Shown here piece by piece: positions 41,273-49,776 of a DNA stretch of 49,776 bases. Source of the stretch: an uncultured Clostridia bacterium. Its GTDB lineage: Bacteria > Bacillota > Clostridia > TANB77 > CAG-508. The stretch covers positions 1 through 49,776 of the forward strand of contig CANQCU010000010.1 in NCBI GenBank assembly GCA_947590905.1. The letters run 5' to 3'. Below the pieces are notes generated by a model. It was not told the origin of the DNA. It saw only the letters and a list, made by a program, of their open reading frames with translations, and did no database searches. Positions within the stretch are counted from its first letter, which is position 1. Each line of letters opens with the position of its first letter. A program made the translations under genes and the position numbers.

Positions 41273-43295
41273 TTATTCATCTATTGGACCAAATAATTCA
41301 TCAAATTTTGCCTCTAATTCTTTTTGCAAATCTGCCTCTGATTGTGTTGTTTGTCCTGTTTGAGCTGTATTTTCTTCCATTATTTCATCTTGTGGCAATA
41401 TTGGTGCTTCTTCAAATCCTTCTAATGTATTAGTTTCTTCTCTTTTTGTATTATTTGTTTTTTTATTCTCCTGTTCATTATCTTCAAATAAATCATCTAG
41501 ACTTTCCACTTTTAAGTCTTGTGCTTGTTCCTTTTTATTATCTGCTACATAAGGATTATATGGGTTATATTTTCTCCATGTTCCCCTATCTATATCTCTT
41601 GCTTCATTATGACTTAAAGTAAATTCTGCTAATCTTTTTGCCTCTGGTTTTGTAAAATAGTAATATTTTTTTGCTTTTATTGGTTTTACACCTTTTTCAA
41701 ATATGATGCAATAATCATTATCAAATCTTCTTAGTTCATCTGGTGTTAAAAGTGCTCTTGCATTTATTTGATCAGATACGCTTTTTCCTTGCATCCAGTT
41801 TTGCCTATCTTTATTTATAGAAATACTATCCCTTGAAACTGTTTTTTCTCCTAATGCTTTTGAGAAATATTCGACTGTTTTTTGTGAGTTGCTTCCTAAA
41901 AATACGTGTGTGTCACAGTTTCCTATAATCGTCTCATATGATTTTTCATATACTGCTTCTAGCTGATCTAGGTTCTGTAAGATTACGCTAAACTGAATTT
42001 TTCTACTTCTACTTGTAGATATTTTTTTGTCAAAGTCTGGAACTTTTCCTATGTTTGCAAACTCGTCTAGTATGAAATATGTAGGCATTGGAAGTTGTCC
42101 ACCACTTCTATCTGCGAAGTCATAAAGCTGTTGTATCATCTGTGCAAAGAATATTGTAAGTAAGAAGTCATATGCTGTATGTGTATCTGATGATATAACA
42201 TATACTGCTGTTTTCTTCTTTCCTATATCTTCAAAATTTATTGTATCTGTTGATGTTAATTCTGCTATTTCCTTTGAGTCAAATTTTCCAAGTTTTGATT
42301 GTAATGAGCTTAAGATTGATCCATATGTCTTTTCTGGTGCTATCTCTATTGATTTGTAGTACATTCTTGCTGGGTGATCATAAGGTAATTGATTTATTAA
42401 TTCTGTAAGTAAGTTGCTTCCACCATTTGTGTTTGCTGCTCTAACTAATTCTGCACAACTTGCTAGGTTTTGCTCTTCTTCTGGTCTCGTTGCTATTAAG
42501 TAATATATTAATGCTTTAAGTAACATTTCTGCCATATCATCCCAATATGGGTCTGCACTACTTCCTTCTATTTTCTGTCCTTTTATTATTGTATTTGCAA
42601 TTACATCTACGTCTAGTTCTGAAGATATATGCATTAGTGGATTGTATCCATCACTATTTTCTGGTCTTACTAAGTTTAATACTTTTATTTCATATCCATT
42701 TTTTTGCAAGAAACCTGCTGTCTTATCATATAGCTCGCCTTTTGGGTCTGTGAATACATATGAGCCTAACATTTGATATGCATTTGGTATAGAAAATGAT
42801 GCTGATTTACCAGATCCTGAACCGTCCAACTACTAATACGTTTACGTTTCCTCTTTTATCTACTGGTAAATAATTATTTTCCGCAAGTAATATTCCATTA
42901 TGTCTATTTAATACTTTGTATTGTTCTCCGCCATGTGCCCAATCACTTGAACCTTGTTCTATATCTGAGTATTCATTCTTTGGAGCTGTTTTTACGAATC
43001 CTACAAACATGAATAATGTATATACAAGTGTTAATTTCCAAAGCATTCCTAAAAATTCACTTACATAAGTTGAAAAAGTTCCAAAAATTAAGTTAAAGTC
43101 TTTTGTATATACATTTATTACTTGTGTTACAAACTCCCCAAAATCAAATACACCATCAATGGTAGCGTTATGCTGCGCATACCCTAATGGTGCAACAAGT
43201 CCTATGACCATAATTAGCCATAGAACTGCAAATATTATAAATCTTCCTTTATTTCTTCTAATGGTTCCTTCTATCTTATAGTGCATATTTTTCAC
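41273..43295 (-). CDS. VirD4/TraG-type coupling ATPase, one CGG +1 shift
   Basis: About 673 aa joined. Two N-terminal membrane helices (about 18-38 and 86-106). The first frame stops being sensible exactly at the P-loop. Skipping C at 42822-42824 gives VLVVG-GSGSGKSASFSIPNAY, a complete Walker A. Walker B (PTYFILDEFANIG) and RSRKIQFSVILQNLDQLE follow. The C-terminal ~130 residues are acidic and low in complexity. It couples substrate DNA or protein to a type IV secretion channel in the known family. No relaxase, integrase or VirB4 is visible nearby. Confidence 0.9.
42822..42824 (-). other. CGG +1 frameshift site inside the virD4 P-loop
   Basis: Coding strand GGA CGG TTC. Skipping C gives GGA-GGT-TCA (Gly-Gly-Ser), starting Walker A GGSGSGKS. 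Confidence 0.93.
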
Positions 43296-43317
43296 CTACT
43301 CTTTTGTTATATTAATT

Positions 43318-43650
43318 TTATAATTCCATTCCAGCTTGTCTATTTCTTCTCTCTATATCAACAGAATCTTTCATTTTTCTACCATTAGCTCTTCTAGATC
43401 TTACTCTTAAATTTCCAGATGTTTCTCTTCCTTCTACTTCTGATTCATGTCCTGATGCTTCTAATGTCATTCTTCCTTGTTCATCTTGCTTAAATCCCAA
43501 CATTTTTAAAAATGCTGTTTGATCAAATTTAACTCCATCAGATATTTTTATTTCTGTCTTTTCTTTATTCCCTGCGAAGTTAGTATAACCAATTTGATAA
43601 TCTGTATCTTTTTCTCCTGCTGGACTTTTCTTTCTAATTTCTTGTGCCAT
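43318..43650 (-). CDS. Small basic/polar protein in the virD4 operon
   Basis: 110 aa, hydrophilic, Arg/Lys-rich C-terminus (RVRSRRANGRKMK). No motif recognised. It lies 12 bp after the upstream gene and 22 bp before virD4, so it is co-transcribed. AGGAGG-type ribosome site. Confidence 0.65.
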   Translation of the reverse strand: MAQEIRKKSPAGEKDTDYQIGYTNFAGNKEKTEIKISDGVKFDQTAFLKMLGFKQDEQGRMTLEASGHESEVEGRETSGNLRVRSRRANGRKMKDSVDIERRNRQAGMEL

Positions 43651-43662
43651 TTTTATTTCCTC

Positions 43663-44178
43663 CTAGTCTTCTCTTATTTCGAATGCGAAATAAGATTTAT
43701 ACGGTTTTAATTTACACTTACCTTTTACTTCATTCGTTTTTTCATCAAAATATAGCCTTGGCTTTATTTCATCTCCTGTGTCTGGGTCTATTATTGATAT
43801 TGACCTTTTTAAGTTTGGAGTATAATTGAATTCTTTATATTCATCACTTTGTTCTGAATATAATGTATCAAATTTGAAAGGAGCTGGTTTTTTTGTTATT
43901 CTAACTTCGTCTCCAATCAAAATTCCCATATTTATTACTACTTTCTCTTTTCCAAAAGAAAGTATCATTAGCTGATTTCCATCAGGTGATGGTTCATCAA
44001 CAAAATATGTCTTTCTCGTCGAATCTCCTCTAATTTCTGCTGTATAATCTAATCTTTCTACTGTATACTTTGGAAATTCGTTTAAATATTCTTTATTTGT
44101 TTTATTAATTTGGTATATTACTGTGTTTATACCTTTTGGATCTGTTATGCTAAAATGTTTTCCTTGCACAATTTCCAT
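43663..44178 (-). CDS. Conserved-looking protein of unknown function in the virD4 operon
   Basis: About 171 aa from MEIVQGKHFSITDPKG. Mostly beta-strand-like, with no membrane segment. ATG at 44178 is chosen because GAAAGAGGTG precedes it. First gene of the operon, behind a strong promoter. Family not recognised. Confidence 0.65.
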   Translation of the reverse strand: MEIVQGKHFSITDPKGINTVIYQINKTNKEYLNEFPKYTVERLDYTAEIRGDSTRKTYFVDEPSPDGNQLMILSFGKEKVVINMGILIGDEVRITKKPAPFKFDTLYSEQSDEYKEFNYTPNLKRSISIIDPDTGDEIKPRLYFDEKTNEVKGKCKLKPYKSYFAFEIRED

Positions 44179-44236
44179 CTTCGCACCTCTTTCCAAATTA
44201 TGCTAGTTTGTCTTTTGTAAATTACCACTAAACATA

Positions 44237-44265
44237 ATTATACAATATTTCCATAAACTTGTCAA
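44237..44265 (-). promoter_or_regulatory. SigA-type promoter of the virD4 operon
   Basis: Minus strand TTGACA (44260-44265), 17-bp spacer, TATAAT (44237-44242). Perfect boxes about 60 bp before the first gene. Confidence 0.88.
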
Positions 44266-44407
44266 GTTAATTGCTATTTTTTATGTTACCTTTATTTTTT
44301 GTGATTACATTTTCTTGGTATTACTCTGCTTATTGCTTGCTTTTTTATGTTATCTTTTACTACTTTTATAATATATGTTCTTATTATTTATAATTATAAT
44401 GTTACAC

Positions 44408-45304
44408 TTATTGTCTTGGATTAAAATTTGATACTTCTTTTAATTTTTCATATATTGATATTTCTTCCTCACTAGGTTCTTTTGGTATCATTATTTTAGC
44501 TTCTGCGATTAGATCTCCTCTACCACCTTTTCCATCTTTGTATCCTTTTTGGGCTATTCTTATTCTGTCACCGCTTTGTATTCCTTTTTGTACATATACG
44601 GTTTCTTGCCCTTCTATACTTTCTATTTTTATTCTTGCTCCTAGCGCTGCTTCCCAAGGTGTTAGATTTAAATCTGTGTAAAGATTACATCCTTCTAGTC
44701 TAAATTTTTTGTTATTATCTATATTTATTCTAATAAGTAGGTCTCCATTTTTCCCGCCGTTTTCACCTTTTTTCCCTTGTCCTACTAATCTAATTTTTTC
44801 ATCATTTCTAATTCCTGCTGGAATTTTTATAGTAAAGTTTTTCATTTTTCCATCTATAGCGCGAAGTGATATTTTCTTTGTTCCTCCAAAATATGCTTCT
44901 TCAATACTTAAATTTATTGCAGTCTCAATATTTTCTCCCTTTACTTGTGCTTTTCCTTTTTTCTCAGTTGGTTTTTCTTTTTCTTTCTTAGGTCCAAAAA
45001 ACATATTTATCACTTCTCCAAAAATTGTATCACTTTGATTTATATTCTTTCCATTTTCTTCTTTATTTTTTTGTTTTCCTACATTACTGTTCCAACTTCT
45101 ATCGTATTTTCTACGGCTTGCTGAATTTGATAATACTCTGTAAGCCTCATTTATATCTTTAAAACGTTCCTCTGAAATACTTGATCCTTCATTTAAATCT
45201 GGATGATACTTTTTTGCTTGTTCTCTAAATCCGATTTTAATATCATCTACTGTTACCTTATTTGTTTCGAAACCTAGTATTTTATAATAGTCCTTAAATA
45301 TCAT
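44408..45304 (-). CDS. DnaJ-family co-chaperone without zinc finger (CbpA-like)
   Basis: 298 aa. J domain at residues 4-68 with HPD in KKYHPDLNEGS, a charged linker, then two DnaJ C-terminal beta domains (IKIPAGIRNDEKIRLVGQGKKG and QSGDRIRIAQKG). No CxxCxGxG zinc repeats, hence CbpA/class II-like rather than DnaJ proper. Stimulates Hsp70 ATPase in the known family. It follows ddl by 38 bp. Frame intact. Confidence 0.9.
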   Translation of the reverse strand: MIFKDYYKILGFETNKVTVDDIKIGFREQAKKYHPDLNEGSSISEERFKDINEAYRVLSNSASRRKYDRSWNSNVGKQKNKEENGKNINQSDTIFGEVINMFFGPKKEKEKPTEKKGKAQVKGENIETAINLSIEEAYFGGTKKISLRAIDGKMKNFTIKIPAGIRNDEKIRLVGQGKKGENGGKNGDLLIRINIDNNKKFRLEGCNLYTDLNLTPWEAALGARIKIESIEGQETVYVQKGIQSGDRIRIAQKGYKDGKGGRGDLIAEAKIMIPKEPSEEEISIYEKLKEVSNFNPRQ

Positions 45305-45342
45305 TTAACATCCTCCATATTCATGGTGTATATATTATATCA

Positions 45343-46392
45343 TCATTTGCCAGCTAATTCAATTAGTTTGTCTAATAATTTATTATATTTTATACCACTT
45401 GCTTCAAATAATTTTGGATACATACTTATTTCTGTGAAACCTGGCAATGTGTTTATTTCGTTTAAATATACTTTATCTGTTCCATTTTCTACAAAGAAAT
45501 CTACTCTAGATAATCCTTTTCCGTCTATTGCTTTAAATGCTTTTACTGCTAATTTTCGTATTTCTTCTATTTTTTCTTCTGAAATTTCTGCTGGAATAAG
45601 TGTTTTTGATTCTTGATTTTTATATTTTGAATCAAAATCATAAAATTCATCTGCTGATTTTATTTCCCCAACTGTACTAGAAATTACTTCTTCATTGCCA
45701 AGTACAGCACATTCTACTTCATGACCAATTATTCCTTCTTCTATTAGTATCTTTTTGTCATATTTGCTTGCATATTCTATTGCGTTTTTTAACTCTTCTT
45801 TTGTTTCTGCTTTATTTACTCCTACACTTGAGCCCGAATTTGAAGGTTTAACAAACATTGGATACTTTAAATTTTTTTCTGCTATATTGCAAATTTCTTC
45901 TAATTCACATATTTTTTCATTGAAATTTTTATCTATGTATATATACTTATCATCAAATTTTCTAACATATTCTGATTTTGTCTGTCTTATTCCTGCTTTG
46001 TCTAAAACAACCTTTGTATATACTTTATCCATTGCTATACTTGATGAGAGTACTCTGCACCCCACATAAGGGATTCTTAATAATTCTAATAATCCTTGAA
46101 TAGTTCCATCCTCTCCATAAAGTCCATGTAATACTGGAAAAACTACATCTTGCTTTCTTAATAATTCTATTACATTTTCTATTTTTTCTAATTCTGTAAT
46201 TTTTTCTCCTATTTTTGTAATTTTGATATCTTTAATATCTTTTGTGTACTTGTACCATGTTCCATCTAAATCTATATATATAGGTGTTATGTCGTATTTT
46301 TCTTTGTCCAAATTAGATATTACTGATGTACCTGATACGATAGAAACATCATGTTCTGTTGACATGCCTCCAAAAATAACTGCAAGTTTCAT
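45343..46392 (-). CDS. ddl: D-alanine--D-alanine ligase
   Basis: 349 aa ATP-grasp enzyme making D-Ala-D-Ala for peptidoglycan. N-terminal IFGGMSTEHDVSIVSG, ATP-site FVKPSNSGSSVGV, catalytic loop LNEINTLPGFTEISMYP. It is followed in the pathway by the MurF enzyme encoded just upstream. GGAGG upstream of ATG. Confidence 0.95.
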   Translation of the reverse strand: MKLAVIFGGMSTEHDVSIVSGTSVISNLDKEKYDITPIYIDLDGTWYKYTKDIKDIKITKIGEKITELEKIENVIELLRKQDVVFPVLHGLYGEDGTIQGLLELLRIPYVGCRVLSSSIAMDKVYTKVVLDKAGIRQTKSEYVRKFDDKYIYIDKNFNEKICELEEICNIAEKNLKYPMFVKPSNSGSSVGVNKAETKEELKNAIEYASKYDKKILIEEGIIGHEVECAVLGNEEVISSTVGEIKSADEFYDFDSKYKNQESKTLIPAEISEEKIEEIRKLAVKAFKAIDGKGLSRVDFFVENGTDKVYLNEINTLPGFTEISMYPKLFEASGIKYNKLLDKLIELAGK

Positions 46393-46409
46393 ATTTATTC
46401 CTCCTATTT

Positions 46410-46563
46410 TTTAGTTTTAAATATTATAATTTTTTCCATTGCGTTCTCCAAGGCGTTAAAATTAAGTTGGTTTGTTAATTAGTTGATACACACTGAAATA
46501 TAATAAAGCAAATAACATCTCAATGTCGAACTCATTTCAAAAATTATAATATTTAAAACTAAA
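46410..46563. repeat. 154-bp inverted-repeat element with an unrelated core
   Basis: Perfect 25-bp arms (46410-46434 and 46539-46563, TTTAGTTTTAAATATTATAA and on) enclose about 104 bp. The size and architecture match the 145-150 bp dispersed elements, but the core (ATTGCGTTCTCCAAGGCG ... CTCAATGTCGAACTC) is different. It fills the murF-ddl gap. Confidence 0.7.
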
Positions 46564-47967
46564 TTAAATTACTATCTTTTCTGTTATTTCATCAAAATGC
46601 ATTGAGTTTGATGCTTTTATTAATATATAATCATTTTTTTCTATAATATTCTGTAATTTCTTTATTGCTTCTTCTTTTTCTTCGTAAGTAAATATTCTTT
46701 TTTCGTCCATTCCTAATTCTTTTGCTTTATTTGCAATGTTTTTTGATGCTTTTCCAACTGTTATTAGAATATCTATATTATTTTTATATACTGATTCTCC
46801 TACTTTTTCATGGAGATTTTTTTCTTCTTTTCCAAGTTCTAACATATCTCCTAATACCGCAATTTTTTTATTTGCTTTTGTTATTCCCAAATATTCAAGG
46901 GCTGCATTCATTGAATCATAATTTGCATTATAGCAATCATTTATTATTGTAGATTCATTTATTCCTTTCTTTATTTCCATTCTTTTTTTAGTTAATTCAA
47001 ATTCACTTATTCCTTTTATAATTTCCTCCATTGGGATATCATTTTTTATACCTACACAAATTCCTGCTAAACTGTTACTTATAAAATGTTTTCCTCCTAC
47101 ATTTATTCTAACTTCATATTTTTTACCGTCTACATTTAATTCAAATGTACTGCCATTATCATCAAATCTTATGTTTTTTGCCATTATATCACTTTGATTT
47201 TCTATTCCATATGTCATTATGTTTTTACTATTTTTATTTTCCATATACCATTTATGTAATAAATCATTATCATTATTTATGATTATTAGTCCATCTTCTT
47301 TCATACCTTCAATAATTTCTAGTTTTGCTTTTAATATATTTTCTCTTGTCCCTAAGTATTCAATATGCGCTGTTCCTACATTTGTAATTACACACATTGT
47401 TGGTTTTGCAATTTTTGTAAGCACACGTATTTCCCCTTCATGATTCATTCCCATTTCTATAACTGCTGATTGATGATCCTTTAAACTTAAAATTGTTAAT
47501 GGTACTCCTATATGATTATTATAATTTCCAAGTGTTTTTAATGTTTTATATTTTTTTGACATAACACTTGCAATTATATCTTTTGTACTTGTTTTTCCAA
47601 CACTTCCTGTTAAACCTATAACTGGTATATCATATCCATCTCTTTTATATTTTGCTATTTCTTGCATTGCTTTTATTGTGTTTTCTACTACTATAATTAT
47701 TTTCTCTTTGTATTTTTCTAAGGTTGATTTTTCTATTTCTATGTCTTCTAAGATACAAGCTTTTGCGCCATTTTCAAATGCTTTATCAAAAAATAGGTTC
47801 CCATCAAATTTTTCACCTTTTATACCTATATATGTGTCTCCTTCTTTAATATCTCTTGTATCCTTTTTGAAATTTTCTAGTATTTCTTCTTTGTCACCCG
47901 ATAAAACCTTTGCATTACAGATTGTTATAAAATCCTTTACTTTAATATCTCGCATAATAATTTTCAT
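46564..47967 (-). CDS. murF: UDP-MurNAc-tripeptide--D-Ala-D-Ala ligase
   Basis: 467 aa Mur ligase. P-loop GLTGSVGKTSTKD (about residues 118-130), central MGMNHEGEIRVL, and NDCYNANYDSMNAAL typical of MurF. Adds the dipeptide made by Ddl, encoded next door. Two starts are possible (47967 or the in-frame ATG four codons later), because the GAAAGGA is very close to the first. Frame intact. Confidence 0.94.
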   Translation of the reverse strand: MKIIMRDIKVKDFITICNAKVLSGDKEEILENFKKDTRDIKEGDTYIGIKGEKFDGNLFFDKAFENGAKACILEDIEIEKSTLEKYKEKIIIVVENTIKAMQEIAKYKRDGYDIPVIGLTGSVGKTSTKDIIASVMSKKYKTLKTLGNYNNHIGVPLTILSLKDHQSAVIEMGMNHEGEIRVLTKIAKPTMCVITNVGTAHIEYLGTRENILKAKLEIIEGMKEDGLIIINNDNDLLHKWYMENKNSKNIMTYGIENQSDIMAKNIRFDDNGSTFELNVDGKKYEVRINVGGKHFISNSLAGICVGIKNDIPMEEIIKGISEFELTKKRMEIKKGINESTIINDCYNANYDSMNAALEYLGITKANKKIAVLGDMLELGKEEKNLHEKVGESVYKNNIDILITVGKASKNIANKAKELGMDEKRIFTYEEKEEAIKKLQNIIEKNDYILIKASNSMHFDEITEKIVI

Positions 47968-48056
47968 TCCTTTCTCGCTTTAATTGTAAGAATCTATATT
48001 TATATTATTATTACTTTTTCTTGTTTGGTATATTTTATCATATAATTTCTATAAAA

Positions 48057-48103
48057 AAAAGTAGTAAACTTAAATTGTTTGTAATTTAAATTTATTACTT
48101 TTA
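48057..48103. terminator. AT-rich hairpin, probable terminator
   Basis: Arms AAAAGTAGTAAA / TTTATTACTTTT plus an inner pairing, about 20 bp in total. It lies between the rpoC end and murF start, with A and T runs on either side. Confidence 0.6.
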
Positions 48104-48115
48104 TCATTTTTCTTT

Positions 48116-48262
48116 AAAAGACAAATAATGATTTATTTTTAGAGCTTTGCTGTCGCAACTTACAAAATAAAATTTAAAATGTAAGTTGCTTATGTATCGC
48201 ACTTCGCTTACGCTACGTTTGGTCGTTTACGCAGCTCTAAAATAAATCATTATCTGTCTTTT
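48116..48262. repeat. Dispersed ~150-bp element, copy 4
   Basis: Inverted arms of 30-31 bp (48116-48146 and 48233-48262, AAAAGACAAATAATGATTTA and on) with one mismatch and one indel. Core TTTGCTGTCGCAACTTACA, inner complement TGTAAGTTGC, then CTACGTTTGG and TTTACGCAG, in the same orientation as copy 3. Sits 13 bp after the rpoC stop. Confidence 0.85.
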
Positions 48263-48275
48263 ATATATTAAATTT

Positions 48276-49776
48276 CTATCCAACTATATCTGATTTAAAA
48301 TTTTCAGGAATTTCTTCATCTTCTGTCTCTTCTGTATTTATCTTTATGTCTTTATATTGTGCAAGTCCTGTTCCTGCAGGTATTAGTTTTCCTATAATTA
48401 CATTTTCTTTTAATCCTATTAATGGATCTACCTTTCCTTTTATTGCGGCTTCAGTTAATACTTTTGTTGTCTCTTGGAATGATGCAGCTGATAAGAAGCT
48501 CTCTGTTGCAAGTGAGGCTTTTGTAATTCCAAGTAATGCTCTATGTCCCATAGCTGGTCTTCCGCCATTCTTTATTGTTTCTTCATTTATGGCTTCAAAT
48601 TCGTACATATCTACTAAAGATCCTCCATAAAGTCCTGTATCTCCTGGATCTGTTACTCTTACTCTCTTAAGCATTTGTCTTCCTATTACTTCAATGTGCT
48701 TATCGTTTATATCAACACCTTGGTTTCTATATACTTTTTGAACTTCTTGTATTAAGTATTTATATACTCCTTCTGGTCCATTGATTGCAAGTATTTCGCT
48801 AGGGTTAATTGATCCTTCTATTAATTGTGCTCCTGGTTCTATTTCGTCTCCATCTTTTACTCTTAGTTTAGCTCCAAATGGTATTACATAAGTTTTACTG
48901 TCATCTTTTCCTTTTACAATAATTTCCTTCTTGTTTCCTTCTTCTTTTACTTTTACTTTTCCTGCTATTTCTGAAATTATTGCAAGTCCCTTTGGTTTTC
49001 TTGCTTCGAATAATTCTTCAACTCTTGGAAGACCTTGTGTAATATCTCCTCCTGCGACACCTCCCATGTGGAATGTACGCATTGTAAGCTGTGTACCAGG
49101 TTCACCTATTGATTGTGCGGCTATTATTCCTACTGCTTCACCAATATTTACTTTTGTACGTGTTGCAAGTCCCATACCATAGCATTTACTGCAGACTCCA
49201 TGTTTTGTTCTACATGTTAATGATGAACGTACTTTTACACTTGTTATTCCGCTGTCTACAATTTTCTTTGCTATTTCATCATTTATCATAGTATCTGTAT
49301 CTACAATTATTTCTCCTGTTTTAGGGTCTACAAGATTTTCTACTACATATCTTCCTTCTAGTCTTTCTTGTAATTTTTCTATTACTTGATTTCCATCTTT
49401 TATGTCTTCTACTATTATTCCTTCATGTGTTCCACAGTCTTCTTCTCTAACTATTATGTCTTGGCTTACATCTACTAATCTTCTTGTTAGATATCCAGAG
49501 TCTGCTGTTCTTAGGGCTGTATCTGCTAAACCTTTTCTAGCTCCGTGTGAAGATATGAAGTATTCTAGTGCATCTAGTCCCTCTCTGAAGCATGATCTAA
49601 TTGGTATTTCTACTGTTTTACCTGATGTATTTGCCATAAGTCCACGCATACCTGCTATTTGTCTTAGCTGGTTCATATTTCCGTCTTGCTCCAGATTGTG
49701 CCATCATGTATATTGGGTTTAATTCATCAAAGTTATCTTTCATTGCTTCTGTTACATCATCTGTAACTTTTTCCCA
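48276..49776 (-). CDS. rpoC: RNA polymerase beta' subunit, C-terminal part, one CGG +1 shift
   Basis: Runs off the right edge; about 500 residues are present. The right end reads [24 protein letters not shown], then CGG at 49681-49683. Skipping C gives [19 protein letters not shown], the invariant RpoC bridge-helix-proximal region. Later blocks include the zinc-site [13 protein letters not shown], the trigger-loop [25 protein letters not shown] and the C-terminal [19 protein letters not shown]. With one essential copy expected, expression must depend on the shift, unless the sequence is wrong. Confidence 0.96.
49681..49683 (-). other. CGG +1 frameshift site, rpoC
   Basis: Coding strand AGA CGG AAA. 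Skipping C gives AGA-GGA-AAT (Arg-Gly-Asn) in the near-universal GARGN motif of RpoC. Confidence 0.94.

Overview
The window is AT-rich DNA (roughly 28-30% GC by eye) from a spore-forming, Gram-positive Firmicute, most likely an uncultured Clostridia lineage. The evidence is the MreBCD/PBP2, MecA, GdpP-RplI-DnaB-TilS-FtsH and YhaO/YhaN gene sets, a Spo0E-like phosphatase, coat-like small proteins and AGGAGG ribosome sites. Nearly all genes lie on the minus strand. No tRNA, rRNA, CRISPR array or integrase was found.

The outstanding feature is how the codon CGG is used. Twelve genes appear broken, yet each becomes one full-length family member if the ribosome skips the C of an in-frame CGG and reads the next three bases, GGN, as glycine. 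I count 27 such sites: mreD 2, mreB 2, an M16 protease 2, gdpP 1, pcrA 2, a DUF6020-like membrane gene 2, a ZIP transporter 4, a helix-turn-helix repeat protein 2, a DUF2207 protein 7, yhaO/sbcD 1, virD4 1, rpoC 1. I found no in-frame CGG anywhere in the window that is read as an ordinary arginine codon. Dozens of CGG trinucleotides in the other two phases (for example GAC GGA, AAC GGA) sit harmlessly in intact genes. Dependence on codon phase is hard to explain by sequencing error. It points to a lineage-wide rule: CGGN acts as a four-base glycine codon or an obligatory +1 frameshift signal. Several of these genes are normally essential (rpoC, mreB), so the event would have to be efficient.

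Layout. 1-5700: cell-shape and wall operon (radC, mreB, mreC, mreD, PBP2), with DUF4321 upstream. 5700-10000: mecA on the plus strand, spo0E-like gene, an M16 protease pair. 10000-18400: rpsU, prs, then gdpP-rplI-dnaB-tilS-ftsH. 18400-25700: two coat-like small genes, pcrA, a membrane glycosyltransferase-like protein, a family 2 glycosyltransferase, pyrimidine-nucleoside phosphorylase. 25700-32450: a plus-strand acidic protein of unknown function, a ZIP metal transporter, a giant helix-turn-helix repeat protein and a candidate structured RNA with its own promoter. 32450-41000: LRR-like and transglutaminase-like pair, DUF2207 protein, cytidine deaminase, prfA, and the YhaN/YhaO nuclease pair. 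41000-44200: a three-gene operon with a VirD4-type coupling ATPase. 44400-49776: dnaJ, ddl, murF and the C-terminal third of rpoC, which runs off the right edge.

A second pattern is a dispersed element of about 150 bp (copies at 1, 6542, 9850 and 48116). It has a conserved core flanked by long inverted repeats whose sequence is private to each copy.
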